Of a DNA stretch of 64,000 bases, positions 50,448 through 61,471 are shown in pieces. Position 1 is the first letter of the stretch; each line of letters opens with the position of its first letter. The notes beneath the pieces are model-generated. The model had not been told where the DNA came from. It did no database searches and was given only the letters and a program-made list of their open reading frames with translations. Made by a program: the position numbers and the translations under genes. This DNA is from Mesobacillus maritimus (lineage in GTDB: Bacteria; Bacillota; Bacilli; Bacillales; Cytobacillaceae): NCBI RefSeq assembly GCF_019749255.1, contig NZ_JACWFH010000012.1, positions 186,001 through 250,000 on the forward strand. The letters run 5' to 3'.

Positions 50448-52025
50448 CTACTCCCCCTTAGCCCTCAACGCACGCTTCTCCGCTAACAACGTCTGAAATT
50501 CTTTCTCTAACTCCTCAGATTGCGCGATACTCAATCGGCTCAGTACTTCGGTGATTTTTGTTTCCAGTAGCATTCGCTTATCTTCAGTATGATCCCGCTG
50601 CTCTTGAGGTTCATAGTTTTTATATTCCTCATAAGTACCCTCAAAAACGTGAATACCTTTATTCTCAATCACCAATATTCTAGTCCCTACCTTCTCAATA
50701 AACCGCCGGTCGTGCGAAACAAAGATAATTGTTCCTTCATAATCTTGCAGCAGTGACTCAAGTGCCTCAACAGAATCAAGATCAAGGAAGTTTGTTGGTT
50801 CATCTAGTATTAGCGTGTTGATCTCACTCACAAACAACTTTGCCAAGGCTACCTTGATTCGCTCACCGCCACTCAGTACCTGAACAGGTTTATAGACATC
50901 CTCCCGATAGAAGTGAAGTCTTGCCAATACCGTACGGATAAACGTTTCCGTCTGGACCGAAGTGCTGCTTACGTTCTCCAGGATACTTTTTTCCACAACT
51001 AAGGTCTCAATCGTTTGACTAAAATACCCCATTTGGACCGCTGGGGAAACCGTAATCCCTGCCTCTCTCTGTAAGATTTTCTTCACCAGCGTCGTTTTGC
51101 CACTTCCATTCGGGCCAATAATCGCCAACTTCTCGCCGCCTTTAACGGTAAAACTAACCGGCTTCCACAACACACGTTTCCCAACAACCCCGCCAACATT
51201 CTCGACTCGAAGAACGATTCGACCTTTAAACGTTTCTTCATTTGGTAGATTCATTTTAACGGGTTCCACTTCTTTCACCTTATCTACCTTATCAAGCTTC
51301 TCTAACCTTGTTTTAAACGCACTGGCGGTTTTTTCAAGTTTCTTTTGTTTCTTTGCAAAATAGGGCTTCGCACCTGTGATTCGCGCTTCTGAAGGACTAA
51401 CCTTTTTGGGTGCCTTCGTGGCTCTTGCCGCTTTCTTTTCCTTTAATTTTATCGCGTCCTCTAACTGCTGCTTTTGTTTCTCATATTTTTCATACGCCTG
51501 TTCGTGTTGACGACGCTCTACTTCTTTTTGTTCAGCGTAAGCGGAGTAATTTCCTGGGTACTCCTTTACCTTTCCTTCGTGGATTTCCCAGATTTTCGTA
51601 CATATAGCATCTAAAAATACCCGGTCATGCGAGACTAAAATAAGTGCGCCCTGCCATCTCTTCAGCTTCTTTTCCAACCACTCAATATGTTCTGTATCCA
51701 AATGAGTGGTCGGTTCGTCTGCTAACAACAAGTCAGCCTTTCGAACCAACGCTTTATTAATGTATTCCTGGGTCACTTCGCCTCCACTTTTATGAGTATC
51801 ATTCCTTTTTAACTGCGGTAACAGCTCGACACTCCCAGTATGGGTGACCGTTCCCTCTTCAGGTGAGTGCAACCCTGCAAACACCTCTAACAAGGTCGTT
51901 TTTCCACTTCCATTTCGACCAACAAGACCAATTCGATCCTCTTTGCCTACCTGCAGCCTTTCCACATCCAACAGTACCCGATCTTTTATTGATAACCTCA
52001 ATGAATTTGCTTCTAATCTAATCAA
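50448..52025 (-). CDS. ABC-F ATPase, Msr/Vga-like antibiotic-resistance ribosomal protection type
   Basis: 525 residues, TTG start after GGGGG. Two nucleotide-binding domains without membrane segments: Walker A GLVGRNGSGKTT (about 35) and GPNGSGKTTLVKK (about 310), signatures KSGGEVTQEY and LSGGERIKVALAKLF, Walker B LLLADEPTTHLD and TLILDEPTNFLD. A charged linker of ~80 residues (about 180-260) carries the antibiotic-resistance-domain position. Such proteins act on the ribosome E site to displace drugs. The first signature is degenerate. A leader with an attenuator-like hairpin set precedes it. Confidence 0.85.
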   Translation of the reverse strand: MIRLEANSLRLSIKDRVLLDVERLQVGKEDRIGLVGRNGSGKTTLLEVFAGLHSPEEGTVTHTGSVELLPQLKRNDTHKSGGEVTQEYINKALVRKADLLLADEPTTHLDTEHIEWLEKKLKRWQGALILVSHDRVFLDAICTKIWEIHEGKVKEYPGNYSAYAEQKEVERRQHEQAYEKYEKQKQQLEDAIKLKEKKAARATKAPKKVSPSEARITGAKPYFAKKQKKLEKTASAFKTRLEKLDKVDKVKEVEPVKMNLPNEETFKGRIVLRVENVGGVVGKRVLWKPVSFTVKGGEKLAIIGPNGSGKTTLVKKILQREAGITVSPAVQMGYFSQTIETLVVEKSILENVSSTSVQTETFIRTVLARLHFYREDVYKPVQVLSGGERIKVALAKLFVSEINTLILDEPTNFLDLDSVEALESLLQDYEGTIIFVSHDRRFIEKVGTRILVIENKGIHVFEGTYEEYKNYEPQEQRDHTEDKRMLLETKITEVLSRLSIAQSEELEKEFQTLLAEKRALRAKGE

Positions 52026-52110
52026 GCTATCGCCCCCATTTTTGTTACGGAGGCATATAAAAAGCCTCCTATCTACAATCAGAATAGGAGGTCAAAAATG
52101 GGTGCACAAA
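52026..52110 (-). promoter_or_regulatory. Attenuator-like leader of the ABC-F gene
   Basis: Read on the minus strand: CCTCCTAT (52084-52091) pairs with ATAGGAGG (52064-52072) and is followed by five T, a standard terminator. The second arm can instead pair with GCCTCC (52049-52054). An outer pair CCCATTTTTG / CAAAAATGGG (52093-52102 with 52035-52044) would reach the ribosome site. A 12-codon GTG-initiated reading frame (52107 to 52069) covers the first arm, but its ribosome site is weak. The rest of 52111-52340 shows nothing clear. Confidence 0.6.
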
Positions 52111-52350
52111 ACTAAAGAGACCACTCCCTTTAGCCCAACCACTTGAAATCCAATCCTATTCTGAAAACAATTCTTAAAGGCAACACGAAATAAGCGCAGA
52201 AACCATCTGCTTTTAAATCAATGCCTTTAAAATGATCTGTTTTCGTAAAAATAGGATTAGAACTTCATCGTTATTGGGTCACCCTTCCGTTATTTGAAAT
52301 TATCTTAAGGGTACCTCAGAATGGGAGGAATTGTCAACAGGGAGAAATCC

Positions 52351-52389
52351 GACGGTTCTTTTTATTGTTAAAAAGACAGGAGAACCGTC
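52351..52389 (-). terminator. Inverted repeat just past prmC
   Basis: GACGGTTCT (52351-52359) pairs with AGAACCGTC (52381-52389), with an inner TTTTT/AAAAA pairing. No proper T-run follows, so it may be a weak terminator or the remnant of a REP-like element. Confidence 0.45.
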
Positions 52390-52390
52390 C

Positions 52391-53251
52391 CTACCTAATT
52401 TCCGCAAACACCATTCGGTCTTTTCTGTTGATGTCGAGCACGACTTCTACCTTTGCCCCAGGGAAGGTTTGTTTTAACAAGTCTGAAACAGCTTCTCCTT
52501 GACCAGCTCCAATTTCAAAGCCGACGAGCGCCTTTTCTTTTAACACAAGCGGCAATTCAACCATAAATCTGCGGTATAGATCTAGACCGTCGTCACCAGC
52601 AAATAGGGCCATATGTGGCTCATGCTCGGTGACAATTTCAGACATGGTCAATTGATCTGCGACTGGGATATAAGGTGGGTTTGATATCACTGCATCAAGC
52701 TTTTTGCCAGAAGAAATAAACGGCGCTAACAAGTTACCTTGAATGAACTCTACTTCTGCACCCAATCTTGTTGCATTCTCTTGCGCTGTTGCCAACGCCT
52801 GATCAGACAGGTCCGTTGCTGTAACCTTCAAGCGAGGTTGTTCCAATTTTAACGTAATCGAAATTGCCCCACTGCCTGTCCCAACATCCGCGAGGTCCAA
52901 AGCCCCCTCAGCGCCAAACATCGAATCTAAGCGTTTAAGCGTGCCATAGACCAATTCTTCTGTTTCAGGACGAGGGATGAGTACTGCTGGATTTACGTTG
53001 AAGGAGCGCCCGTAAAATTCCTCTGAACCGATAATATATTGTACAGGTACACCTTTTTCATGCTGGCGAACAGCTTCTTCAAACTGCGCCAGTACTTCTG
53101 GCTGCAAATCCTCACGCATCTCAGCAAATAGTCTTGAGCGACTCATCCCTGTAAAATGGCGGAGCAGAAGTTCACCTACGTTCTCGTCTCGCTGCTTTTC
53201 TTTTAAAAAAGAAGAAGCCCAGTTGAGGGCTTCATATAGTTTCTTACTCAT
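52391..53251 (-). CDS. prmC: Release factor glutamine methyltransferase PrmC
   Basis: 286 residues. N-terminal helical bundle and SAM-binding Rossmann domain with [13 protein letters not shown] (about 122-134) and the catalytic NPPYIP (191-196). It methylates the Gln of the GGQ motif in release factors. The start overlaps the end of prfA by 8 bp. Confidence 0.95.
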   Translation of the reverse strand: MSKKLYEALNWASSFLKEKQRDENVGELLLRHFTGMSRSRLFAEMREDLQPEVLAQFEEAVRQHEKGVPVQYIIGSEEFYGRSFNVNPAVLIPRPETEELVYGTLKRLDSMFGAEGALDLADVGTGSGAISITLKLEQPRLKVTATDLSDQALATAQENATRLGAEVEFIQGNLLAPFISSGKKLDAVISNPPYIPVADQLTMSEIVTEHEPHMALFAGDDGLDLYRRFMVELPLVLKEKALVGFEIGAGQGEAVSDLLKQTFPGAKVEVVLDINRKDRMVFAEIR

Positions 53252-54323
53252 TGGATGCTGCCTCTAAACGGCTAGACTGGTCTTCCATGATCAAAGCGTC
53301 GATGATTTCATCCATTTTTCCTTGAAGGATTTGGTCGAGCTTTTGAATGGTTAGGCCAATTCGATGATCGGTTACACGGTTTTGCGGGAAGTTATACGTA
53401 CGGATTCGCTCCGAACGGTCCCCCGTTCCAACAGCCGATTTACGCACAGAATCGTATTCAGCTTGAGCTTCTTGCTGGAATTTATCATAAACACGTGCAC
53501 GCAATACCTTCATCGCTTTGTCTTTATTTTTATGTTGGGATTTCTCATCCTGGATAGAAACGACAATACCAGTAGGAATATGCGTTAAACGCACAGCTGA
53601 CATGGTCGTGTTAACGCTCTGTCCGCCCGCGCCACTTGAAGCAAAGGCATCAAAACGGATATCTTTATCATGAAGTTCAATCTCAACTTCTTCCGCCTCT
53701 GGAAGGCAGGCAACTGTCGCTGTTGACGTATGAATTCGACCACCAGATTCTGTTTCCGGAACACGTTGAACGCGGTGAGCACCGTTTTCGAATTTCATTT
53801 TCGAATAAGCCCCGGCTCCATTAATCATAAAAATAATTTCTTTATAGCCGCCGACTCCTGTAGTGCTAGCCTCCATGACTTCAACTTTCCAGCCTTGGCT
53901 TTCAGCAAAACGGCTGTACATGCGGTATAAATCACCGGCAAACAACGCCGCTTCATCGCCACCTGCTGCGCCACGGATTTCCATAATAACGTTTTTATCA
54001 TCATTCGGGTCCTTTGGTACGAGAAGAATCTTTAGACGAGTTTCTAGATTTTCAATTTGTTCCTCGAGTTCAGAAATTTCTTCCTTTACCATTTCGCGCA
54101 TATCGGCATCTAGCTTTTCCTCAAGCATGGCTTTCGCGTCTTGGAACTGTTCTTTTGCTACTTTGTATTCACGATAAACTTCGACAGTCTCTTGGATATC
54201 AGACTGTTCCTTCGAATATTCACGAAGTTTCTTTGGGTCATTTACAATTTCGGGATCACTTAAAAGCTCATTTAGTCTTTCATAGCGGTCCTCTACGGCT
54301 TGAAGACGATCAAACAAAGTCAT
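53244..54323 (-). CDS. prfA: Peptide chain release factor 1
   Basis: 359 residues. Recognises UAA and UAG; the tripeptide region reads [15 protein letters not shown] (about 185-199). The peptidyl-tRNA hydrolysis motif GGQ lies in [20 protein letters not shown] (about 228-247). It is co-transcribed with prmC, which modifies it. Confidence 0.97.
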   Translation of the reverse strand: MTLFDRLQAVEDRYERLNELLSDPEIVNDPKKLREYSKEQSDIQETVEVYREYKVAKEQFQDAKAMLEEKLDADMREMVKEEISELEEQIENLETRLKILLVPKDPNDDKNVIMEIRGAAGGDEAALFAGDLYRMYSRFAESQGWKVEVMEASTTGVGGYKEIIFMINGAGAYSKMKFENGAHRVQRVPETESGGRIHTSTATVACLPEAEEVEIELHDKDIRFDAFASSGAGGQSVNTTMSAVRLTHIPTGIVVSIQDEKSQHKNKDKAMKVLRARVYDKFQQEAQAEYDSVRKSAVGTGDRSERIRTYNFPQNRVTDHRIGLTIQKLDQILQGKMDEIIDALIMEDQSSRLEAASNE

Positions 54324-54740
54324 TCACCTCAAATTTTTATATGTTGGCTGTGGAAACCAAAGCCTATATATTAAGTAGATTTTTTCATATTATCATTTTT
54401 ACCCATAACTACTTAATTATAGTATAGGGACAAATTTGCGTCAAAATCAAATTGTGTTGATGATAATATGTGGGTATTAGGTTTTGCAAATAAACCCGGA
54501 TGTTTATGAGATTTTAAGCGTTTTAGTCTCAGCATAAGGAATACCGTGTATGGTATCTATCCTATATTTTATCCTGCTAGCTAATAATTTGTGCTCCATT
54601 AACCCGAAAAAGCACAAAACCTAATGACCTATACTAGAAAAGGGCCTTATAGAAGGGTATTTTTATCGTTAATTGACCTCTATACTGTTAAAAACCTCAT
54701 AAAATACCCTTATCTAGACTGCCTTTATTGAAAAAAACTC
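54324..54740. other. prfA upstream region with an 11-bp inverted repeat
   Basis: AT-rich, non-coding. AAGGGTATTTT (54653-54663) and AAAATACCCTT (54701-54711) are exact inverted repeats 37 bp apart. The prfA promoter should lie near 54350-54450. No other element was recognised. Confidence 0.4.
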
Positions 54741-54812
54741 ATTATATTCCCTGTTTCGAGCATTATATTCCCCCTAAGAGACGTTTTATTCCCAGCACAG
54801 GAATAAATACCC
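54741..54812. repeat. Small cluster of TATATTCCC motifs
   Basis: ATTATATTCCC occurs at 54741 and 54762 (the second as ATTATATTCCCCCTAAG), then TTTTATTCCCAG facing CAGGAATAAAT at 54784-54808. It resembles the palindrome cluster at 13.3 kb and lies within 70 bp of the tdk terminator. Confidence 0.5.
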
Positions 54813-54878
54813 AACACCGTACCGTATCCACACCCATTTTAGAACGAAAAATCCCAGTTTGTGTTGTGAACCTCAATC

Positions 54879-54913
54879 AAAAAACCAGCTTCTACACTAG
54901 AAGCTGGTTTTTT
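54879..54913 (-). terminator. Terminator after tdk
   Basis: A perfect 15-bp stem AAAAAACCAGCTTCT with AGAAGCTGGTTTTTT and 5-nt loop. T-runs follow on both strands. Confidence 0.9.
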
Positions 54914-54922
54914 AACGTCATC

Positions 54923-55543
54923 CTATTTTACATGATCACTTTTAGGATTGGCTTCCTGTTCACGTGGCGCCTTTGGCACCTCATGGTGATGGCGGCAGCG
55001 AGGCTCGTACGACTCGGCTGCACCCACTTGGATGACGGGGTCATAGAAAGAGGCAGGCTCCCCATTGATGAGACGCTGGGTTCTGCTTGCAGGTGAACCA
55101 CAGACAGCACACACAGCCTGGAGTTTTGTCACTTGTTCGGCAACAGCCATTAAGGCAGGCATTTGACCGAAGGGTTCGCCTCTGAAGTCTTGATCGAGAC
55201 CGGCAAGGATGACTCGGTGACCACTATTGGCCAGGTGCTGAGCAACCTGAACGATTTCTTCATCAAAAAACTGAACTTCGTCGATCGCGATGACATCAAT
55301 TTCAGGACTGATATGCTGAAAAATGTCTGTGGAATTCGCCACAGGTCTGGCAATCACAGACGTTCCGTTATGCGAAACGACCGATTCTTCACTATAACGG
55401 TTATCAATTAACGGTTTAAAAACAGCAATCTTTTGTTTAGCAAACTGAGTCCTTCTCACCCTGCGAATCAATTCCTCTGACTTGCCAGAAAACATGCTGC
55501 CGCAAATAATTTCAATCCAGCCGCTGTGCTTCATCACATACAT
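54923..55543 (-). CDS. tdk: Thymidine kinase
   Basis: 206 residues from the ATG at 55543 with GGGGAGGG upstream; 28 more in-frame codons upstream lack support. Type II TK: P-loop [14 protein letters not shown], Walker B-like DEVQFFDEE, and a zinc site using CAVCGS and the C-terminal CRHHHEVP. The C-terminus is about ten residues longer than in B. subtilis. Makes dTMP from thymidine. Confidence 0.95.
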   Translation of the reverse strand: MYVMKHSGWIEIICGSMFSGKSEELIRRVRRTQFAKQKIAVFKPLIDNRYSEESVVSHNGTSVIARPVANSTDIFQHISPEIDVIAIDEVQFFDEEIVQVAQHLANSGHRVILAGLDQDFRGEPFGQMPALMAVAEQVTKLQAVCAVCGSPASRTQRLINGEPASFYDPVIQVGAAESYEPRCRHHHEVPKAPREQEANPKSDHVK

Positions 55544-55628
55544 AGGCACGCCCTCCCCTTCCTTGCTTAAGATCAAATTAGCTCGGTTTATGTACCCGAA
55601 GCGTGGTTTTTTATCTATTTTGCTCAAT

Positions 55629-55668
55629 AAAAAACAGGCAAGTCATGTTGCTTCTTGCCTGTTTTTTT
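55629..55668 (-). terminator. Terminator after rpmE
   Basis: AAAACAGGCAAG pairs with CTTGCCTGTTTT around an 11-nt loop; T-runs flank it on both strands. Confidence 0.9.
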
Positions 55669-55678
55669 CATTTTTAAA

Positions 55679-55888
55679 TTACTGTTCGTTCTTAAGGCCG
55701 TATTTTTTGTTGAAGCGGTCAACACGTCCACCAGCTTCAGCGAATTTTTGACGTCCAGTATAGAATGGATGGCACTCAGAGCAAGTTTCAACGCGAAGCT
55801 CATTCTTTACAGAACCAGTTTCGAATGTGTTTCCACATGCGCAAGTCACCGTAATTGTCTTGTAGTTTGGATGAATTCCTGTTTTCAT
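55679..55888 (-). CDS. rpmE: 50S ribosomal protein L31, zinc-binding type
   Basis: 69 residues. Four zinc-binding Cys positions: CACGNTF (Cys16, Cys18) and CSECHPF (Cys36, Cys39). In B. subtilis this form is replaced by a Cys-free paralogue under zinc starvation. It follows rho by ~360 bp and has its own terminator. Confidence 0.96.
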   Translation of the reverse strand: MKTGIHPNYKTITVTCACGNTFETGSVKNELRVETCSECHPFYTGRQKFAEAGGRVDRFNKKYGLKNEQ

Positions 55889-56048
55889 TCCTTTTCATCT
55901 CCTTTTGCCCTGAATCATTTGCTGAAACAGAGTTATATTGTAGGGCACGAGAATGGTGCCTAGTGAATACTTCAAAAACACACTGTTGTTATTATAGCAA
56001 GGCTATACCATTTTATCAAGCTTGTTTTGACCACAATAATTTCCAACA

Positions 56049-56197
56049 GAAAAGCGCAAGCGCCCTGGTCAGCGGCGTATGGCCTGGAGCGCTCCAACTG
56101 AGATAAAGGAAACACGAAGAGCGATAGCGATTCGATGTTGACTTATCGTAGGGCGGAGAGCGAAGGACACTAGCCGCTAGGGCGCTGGAGCTAGACA
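56049..56197 (+). repeat. Dispersed ~150-bp intergenic repeat between rpmE and rho
   Basis: Runs from AAAAGCGCAAGCGCCCTGG to GGGCGCTGGAGCTAGACAA, with AGCGCC/GGCGCT near-terminal inverted repeats. Diverged copies lie at 33.4 kb and, as a fragment, at 25.3 kb. It is GC-richer than its surroundings and not coding. Similar sequences are common between genes in Bacillus-group genomes. The remaining 55889-56048 presumably holds the rpmE promoter. Confidence 0.7.
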
Positions 56198-56245
56198 ATT
56201 CTCTAGGTTAAAACTTTTATACTTTCAAGTTTTATAAAAGAAAAA

Positions 56246-57508
56246 TTATTTACGAGCCTTTGCTTCTTGATTCAAAATTTCAAAGAATTCTTCATTCGAT
56301 TTCGTTTGCTTCAGCCTGCGAAGGAATTTCTCAGCGAAATCCGGTGAATCCGATAATGATTTACGAATTGCCCATAGCTTATCCAGATGCTCTTTCGGAA
56401 TAAGCAACTCTTCTTTTCGCGTTCCTGAGCGGCGAATGTCGAGTGCAGGGAAAATCCGACGTTCAGCAAGTGAGCGGTCTAGATGCAATTCCATATTCCC
56501 TGTTCCTTTAAATTCCTCGTAAATCACGTCATCCATCCGTGAGCCTGTATCAACAAGCGCTGTTGCTAAAATCGTCAAGCTGCCGCCCTCTTCGATATTA
56601 CGGGCTGCACCAAAGAAACGTTTTGGACGGTGGAACGCCGCCGGGTCAATCCCCCCCGAAAGCGTACGACCACTCGGTGGAATTACAAGGTTATAGGCAC
56701 GCGCTAAACGAGTAATGCTGTCCATGAGAATGACAACATCGCGCTTATGCTCAACAAGACGCATTGCCCGCTCTAAAACAAGTTCCGCTACTTTAATATG
56801 GTTTTCCGGCACCTCATCAAAGGTTGAGCTAACCACATCTCCGGCCACAGAGCGTTCGATATCGGTTACTTCCTCTGGGCGTTCATCAATCAGTAACACG
56901 ATCAATTCAGCTTCAGGATGATTCGTTGTAACACTGTTGGCAATTTCCTTTAGCAGCATTGTTTTACCAGCCTTAGGTGGAGCGACAATCAATCCACGTT
57001 GTCCAAAACCAACTGGCGCCAACAAGTCCATAATTCTTGTGGAAATATGCTTTGGCGTTGTTTCAAGCTTCATTTGACGGTCTGGGTAAAGGGGCGTTAG
57101 GCCAGGAAAGTGAACACGCTCTTTTGCTGATTCTGGGTCATCGCCGTTTACAGCCTCGACCTGAAGCAAGCCAAAATAGCGTTCATTTTCCTTTGGTGGA
57201 CGAACCTTACCAGAGACTTTGTCTCCATTCCGGAGGTCAAAACGACGGATTTGCGAAGCAGAGATATAAATATCCTCTGAGCTCGGCGAGTAATTAATCG
57301 GACGTAAGAAACCAAAGCCTTCTGACTGAATAATTTCCAAAACGCCTTCCATAAAAAAGTACCCTTGACGCTCTGCTCGCGCTTTTAAAATTGCAAATAT
57401 TAATTCTTTTTTCGACAGTTTGCTGTAATAAGACACCTTATATTCTCGAGCTAACTCATACAGCTCTTTTAATTTCATATTTTCTAAACTAGATATATTG
57501 ACTTCCAT
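56246..57508 (-). CDS. rho: Transcription termination factor Rho
   Basis: 420 residues from the ATG at 57508, which gives [20 protein letters not shown] as in relatives; an earlier in-frame start at 57574 would add 22 atypical residues. N-terminal SAP-like helices, a cold-shock RNA-binding domain ([29 protein letters not shown]), Walker [13 protein letters not shown], Walker [18 protein letters not shown] and the R-loop/Q-loop region. Hexameric helicase; not essential in Bacillus. Confidence 0.96.
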   Translation of the reverse strand: MEVNISSLENMKLKELYELAREYKVSYYSKLSKKELIFAILKARAERQGYFFMEGVLEIIQSEGFGFLRPINYSPSSEDIYISASQIRRFDLRNGDKVSGKVRPPKENERYFGLLQVEAVNGDDPESAKERVHFPGLTPLYPDRQMKLETTPKHISTRIMDLLAPVGFGQRGLIVAPPKAGKTMLLKEIANSVTTNHPEAELIVLLIDERPEEVTDIERSVAGDVVSSTFDEVPENHIKVAELVLERAMRLVEHKRDVVILMDSITRLARAYNLVIPPSGRTLSGGIDPAAFHRPKRFFGAARNIEEGGSLTILATALVDTGSRMDDVIYEEFKGTGNMELHLDRSLAERRIFPALDIRRSGTRKEELLIPKEHLDKLWAIRKSLSDSPDFAEKFLRRLKQTKSNEEFFEILNQEAKARK

Positions 57509-57905
57509 TTCGCCACCACACTTAAAAGTATTTCGATTTCCTCCATAAACCTGTATAAGTAAAAATGAGTTCATGTACTATGGATGGAAAAAGAAGAAAA
57601 GAGTTTCCATTGAAGGATGTAAGAAGGATTTATTGAAAAGCAGTTGTTCGAAGATCCTTTTAAAAATAATCTTAATTGTACCTTGTTCATACAATAGAAT
57701 CAATCAAAATTTTACAGATTGGAAGGTCTCCCTTTAGACTGTGCGGAGAAAAAGGAGCCTTCCTATTGGGTTACTAATCGAATGCTCTACGGAATTCTGC
57801 TTCATCACTAGATTCGAGGCTATGCACCCCTACTATAAAACAAACTGCAAGTATACCTGGGAATGTGTCGTTGCCATGTTTCCCTTAGACTAAACCCGTC
57901 CGAGA
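57509..57905. other. rho leader region; no glpX gene
   Basis: About 400 bp without a gene. In B. subtilis a class II fructose bisphosphatase gene (ywjI/glpX) lies between murA2 and rho. GGAAGG.CTCC (57720-57731) faces GGAG...CCTTCC (57750-57764) as an imperfect stem that may end the murA2 transcript. rho is often autoregulated through its leader. Confidence 0.4.
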
Positions 57906-59192
57906 TTAGGCGTTTTTCATTTGTTCTTGTTCTTCTTTTGTCATTTCTTCGCGCCATGCGGTTGCTCCAAGTCCATTTAGTTTTTCAACGAGATGGCTGT
58001 AGCCACGGTCGATATGCTCAAGGCCGGTGATTTCGGTTACTCCTTCGGCAATGAGACCAGCAATGACTAGTGCGGCTCCAGCACGCAAATCGCTCGCCTT
58101 CACTTTTGCACCTTGAAGCTGGACTGGTCCGTTCACGATGGCTGATCGTCCCTCTACCTTGATGGTGGCATTCATTCTTCTTAGTTCATCAATATGCTTA
58201 AAGCGGGCTCCGTAAATGGTGTCTGTAACCACACTTGAGCCTTCTGCCTTTGTTAACAAAGAGGTAAATGGCTGTTGGAGATCTGTTGGAAAGCCTGGAT
58301 AGACAAGGGTTTTAATATCAACCGCTTTAAAATCTTTTGCAGGACCAACATAGACTTGATCATCCTTGTTTTGAATCGGAACACCCATTTCTTTCAGTTT
58401 TGCAATTAAGGATTCAAGATGAAGTGGAATGACATTGTCAATGAGGATTCCTTCCCCAACTGCAGCAGCTAAAATCATATAAGTACCTGCTTCAATACGG
58501 TCAGGAATAATAGTATGACGGCAACCATGGAGCTTATCGACTCCATCAATTCGAATCACATCTGTTCCGGCGCCTTTGATTTTCGCTCCCATATTGGATA
58601 AAAGCGTCGCGACATCAATAATTTCCGGTTCCTTGGCAGCATTTTCAATAATCGTTCTTCCTTTCGCTCGAACGGCTGCAAGCATGATATTAATCGTTGC
58701 CCCAACGCTGACGACATCTAGATAAATCCGAGCACCACGTAGTTCATCGGCACGAAGATAGATTGCTCCCTGCTCATTGGTGATTTTAGCACCAAGCGCT
58801 TCAAAGCCTTTAATATGTTGATCAATGGGTCTCGGTCCTAAATGACAGCCTCCTGGCAACCCAATCACCGCTTTTTTAAAGCGACCAAGCATCGCACCCA
58901 TAAGGTAATAGGAAGCACGGAGTTTTTTCACTTTGCCATTTGGCAAAGGCATGGAGATCATCGATGAGGGATCAACCGTCATTTCATTCTCTGAAAAGGT
59001 TGCTGTGCCACCGATTTCCTGCAAGAGGTCTTTCAGAATATGAACATCAGATATATCAGGTAAACCTTCAATTGAAACAGGTGACTCAGCCAAAATTGTT
59101 GCGGGAATCAACGCAACTGCACTGTTCTTGGCTCCACTAATACGAACGGTTCCCTTTAATGGGTATCCACCTGCAATCTTTAATTTTTCCAT
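57906..59192 (-). CDS. murAB: Second UDP-GlcNAc 1-carboxyvinyltransferase (MurA2/MurAB)
   Basis: 428 residues, clearly a MurA paralogue: active loop [17 protein letters not shown] with Cys116, and [18 protein letters not shown]. Its place between transaldolase and rho is that of B. subtilis murAB (murZ). MurAB is dispensable and minor compared with MurAA. A Cys at the PEP site implies fosfomycin sensitivity. Confidence 0.94.
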   Translation of the reverse strand: MEKLKIAGGYPLKGTVRISGAKNSAVALIPATILAESPVSIEGLPDISDVHILKDLLQEIGGTATFSENEMTVDPSSMISMPLPNGKVKKLRASYYLMGAMLGRFKKAVIGLPGGCHLGPRPIDQHIKGFEALGAKITNEQGAIYLRADELRGARIYLDVVSVGATINIMLAAVRAKGRTIIENAAKEPEIIDVATLLSNMGAKIKGAGTDVIRIDGVDKLHGCRHTIIPDRIEAGTYMILAAAVGEGILIDNVIPLHLESLIAKLKEMGVPIQNKDDQVYVGPAKDFKAVDIKTLVYPGFPTDLQQPFTSLLTKAEGSSVVTDTIYGARFKHIDELRRMNATIKVEGRSAIVNGPVQLQGAKVKASDLRAGAALVIAGLIAEGVTEITGLEHIDRGYSHLVEKLNGLGATAWREEMTKEEQEQMKNA

Positions 59193-59576
59193 TTTTGACT
59201 CCCTTCTATTCTAAACCAAGTTGTCTGTTCTAGTCTTCCATGCACGAGGGCTTGTCCTAAACAGAACAAAGCCCTCTTAGCCTGTATTATGCATTATTCA
59301 CAAAGAAAGATGAAAATATAATAGTCCGGATGATTCCTATTCTTTTATCTTACACGATATTATAAGTTTACTGTGTATGAAACTTTTTTAAAAGGAAAAG
59401 CTTTGTTATGCACGGGTTTTGATTTTCGGCTTAGCACCTGCTTTGCCGGTAATCCTGACCAACGCCCTAGAACCTAAGCGCTCTACTGGCTGTTGAGATC
59501 CCCGAAGAAGTCTTCGTGCCTTTTGCCCCAATCAACGGTGGATAAAAATCAACAGTCTATCTCTTACAACAGTTAA
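59193..59576. other. murAB upstream region
   Basis: The stretch holds the murAB promoter region. A part from about 59400 to 59530 is less AT-rich, with short inverted words (CCCCGAAGAAG/CTTCG); it might be a decayed copy of the dispersed repeat, but the match is too weak to call. No gene was found. Confidence 0.3.
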
Positions 59577-60221
59577 CTAAGCGCGCTTTTCCCAATCCGC
59601 AAGGAAAGCCTCGATGCCTTTGTCTGTTAGAGGATGTTTGAATAATTGCATTAATACTTTGTATGGAATGGTTGCGATATGCGCTCCGTTAAGGGCTGCA
59701 TCTGTTACATGTTGTGGATGACGAATAGACGCCGCAATGATTTCTGTTTCAATCCCGTGAATAGCAAAGATTTCAGCAATCGTTGAAACTAAGTCCATTC
59801 CGTTATGTCCGATATCATCAAGTCTACCTAGGAATGGAGATACGTATGTAGCACCTGCTCTTGCAGCAAGCAATGCTTGGTTGGCGCTGAAAATAAGCGT
59901 TACATTTGTCTTGATTCCCTCTTTTGCAAAGGTTGAAACTGCTTTTAAGCCTTCAGGAGTCATTGGTACTTTTACCGTAATGTTTGGTGCAATCGCTGCC
60001 AATTCACGGCCTTCTTTAATCATCCCCTCTGCATCAAGAGCAATCACCTCTGCACTAACTGAACCTGGTACCAAATCAGTGATTTCTTTTAATCGATCAT
60101 GGAAGCTGACATTCTTTTCTTTTGCGACTAAAGATGGATTGGTCGTCACCCCAGCAACGAGCCCCAGTGCATATGCTTCTTTAATTTCATCAAAATTAGC
60201 TGTGTCAATAAAAAACTTCAT
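59577..60221 (-). CDS. tal: Transaldolase / fructose-6-phosphate aldolase-like protein
   Basis: 214 residues from the ATG at 60221 with GGAGG nine bases upstream. Small transaldolase family (B. subtilis YwjH): [35 protein letters not shown] at the start, Schiff-base Lys in [12 protein letters not shown] (about residue 84), and the C-terminal [17 protein letters not shown]. It lies between fba and murAB. Confidence 0.93.
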   Translation of the reverse strand: MKFFIDTANFDEIKEAYALGLVAGVTTNPSLVAKEKNVSFHDRLKEITDLVPGSVSAEVIALDAEGMIKEGRELAAIAPNITVKVPMTPEGLKAVSTFAKEGIKTNVTLIFSANQALLAARAGATYVSPFLGRLDDIGHNGMDLVSTIAEIFAIHGIETEIIAASIRHPQHVTDAALNGAHIATIPYKVLMQLFKHPLTDKGIEAFLADWEKRA

Positions 60222-60270
60222 AAATAAAGCGCCTCCATTCGACATAATTTTCAGTTAGTTTGTAATGAAG

Positions 60271-60296
60271 GAAAACCGCCTCTAGAAAGGCGGTTT
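60271..60296 (-). terminator. Terminator after fba
   Basis: AAACCGCC (60273-60280) pairs with GGCGGTTT (60289-60296), then TTTTCC on the minus strand. Confidence 0.75.
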
Positions 60297-60323
60297 CACC
60301 TGTAACCTGTTTCGATTGTTTGA

Positions 60324-61181
60324 TTATGCTTTTTGGTTAGAACCAAATTCACGCATTTTTCCAATAACCGTTTGCTTGATTGTTTCGCGCATTGGTCCTA
60401 AGAATTTACGTGGATCGTAAACTTCTGTATCTGCAGCCAATACTTCACGAACTGTCTTCGTAGAAGCGATTTGGTTTTCAGTGTTTACGTTGATTTTTGC
60501 TGTTCCAAAAGAAATTGCTTTTTGGATATCATGTGTTGGGATTCCAGTACCACCATGAAGAACTAGAGGTACACCCGCAACCTTGTTGATTTCTTCCATT
60601 TCTTTGAAGCCTAGGTTTGGTTCACCTTTGTAAGGTCCGTGTACAGAACCAAGTGCTGGAGCTAGAGTATCGATCCCTGTGCGCTCAACAAGCTCTTTAC
60701 ATTCGTTCACGTCTGCATAAATTACACCTTCAGCGATAACGTCATCTTCTTGGCCACCAACAGTTCCAAGCTCTGCTTCAACAGAAACACCTTTTGGATG
60801 AGCATACTCAACCACTTTTTTCGTTGTTTCGATGTTTTGCTCGAATGGATCGTGAGAAGCGTCGATCATAACGGAAGTAAATCCAGCGTCAATTGCTTCT
60901 TTACACTTGTCGAAGCTTGAACCATGGTCAAGGTGAATGGCAACTGGAACACTGATTTTATAGTCTTCAAGAAGTCCTTCAACCATTTTCACTACTGTTT
61001 TGAAGCCCCCGATATAACGAGCAGCTCCCTCAGATACTCCAAGGATTACTGGAGATTTTTCTTCTTCAGCAGCTTGAAGGATTGCTTGAGTATACTCTAG
61101 GTTATTGATGTTGAATTGACCAACAGCATAACCTTCTGCGTTTGCTTTCTTTAGCATTTCTGTCATTGAAACTAAAGGCAT
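60324..61181 (-). CDS. fbaA: Class II fructose-1,6-bisphosphate aldolase
   Basis: 285 residues. Zinc ligands and active site: [11 protein letters not shown] (Asp82, His83), [23 protein letters not shown] and VLHGGTGIP, then NVNTENQIA for phosphate binding. It splits FBP to DHAP and glyceraldehyde-3-P. A single-gene unit between spo0F and tal. Confidence 0.96.
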   Translation of the reverse strand: MPLVSMTEMLKKANAEGYAVGQFNINNLEYTQAILQAAEEEKSPVILGVSEGAARYIGGFKTVVKMVEGLLEDYKISVPVAIHLDHGSSFDKCKEAIDAGFTSVMIDASHDPFEQNIETTKKVVEYAHPKGVSVEAELGTVGGQEDDVIAEGVIYADVNECKELVERTGIDTLAPALGSVHGPYKGEPNLGFKEMEEINKVAGVPLVLHGGTGIPTHDIQKAISFGTAKINVNTENQIASTKTVREVLAADTEVYDPRKFLGPMRETIKQTVIGKMREFGSNQKA

Positions 61182-61419
61182 ATGATTTTCCTCCTTTATT
61201 AGATCGTCTGACTAGACTACCATTTTAAGGTTACCCTTTATCTACTTGATTATGTATATGGAGTCGAATGAGCCCGAGATCTTGTGGAATTCATTAGTTA
61301 TCATACCAAAACATCCTCAGAAATACCACGAAACAAGCCCAGTTTTTGCAGGTTTTACAAAAAAGACACAAGCAAGCGCTACCATTATTTTTACTAGTCT
61401 GACAATGGAGTTAATTATT

Positions 61420-61451
61420 CAAAAACCCGCTCATTTTTGCTTGAGCGGGTC
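61420..61451 (-). terminator. Terminator after spo0F
   Basis: ACCCGCTCA (61425-61433) pairs with TGAGCGGGT (61442-61450), then five T on the minus strand. The region 61182-61419 (fba promoter side) shows nothing else. Confidence 0.85.
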
Positions 61452-61471
61452 TGTTTTTATGTATGAAATCT

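Noticed and set aside
52300-52390. Insertion sequence or MITE beside prmC
   Set aside because: Only one short inverted repeat (GACGGTTCT/AGAACCGTC) is present, with no target duplication or transposase.
59395-59530. Third full copy of the dispersed repeat
   Set aside because: Composition is similar but neither end matches well enough.
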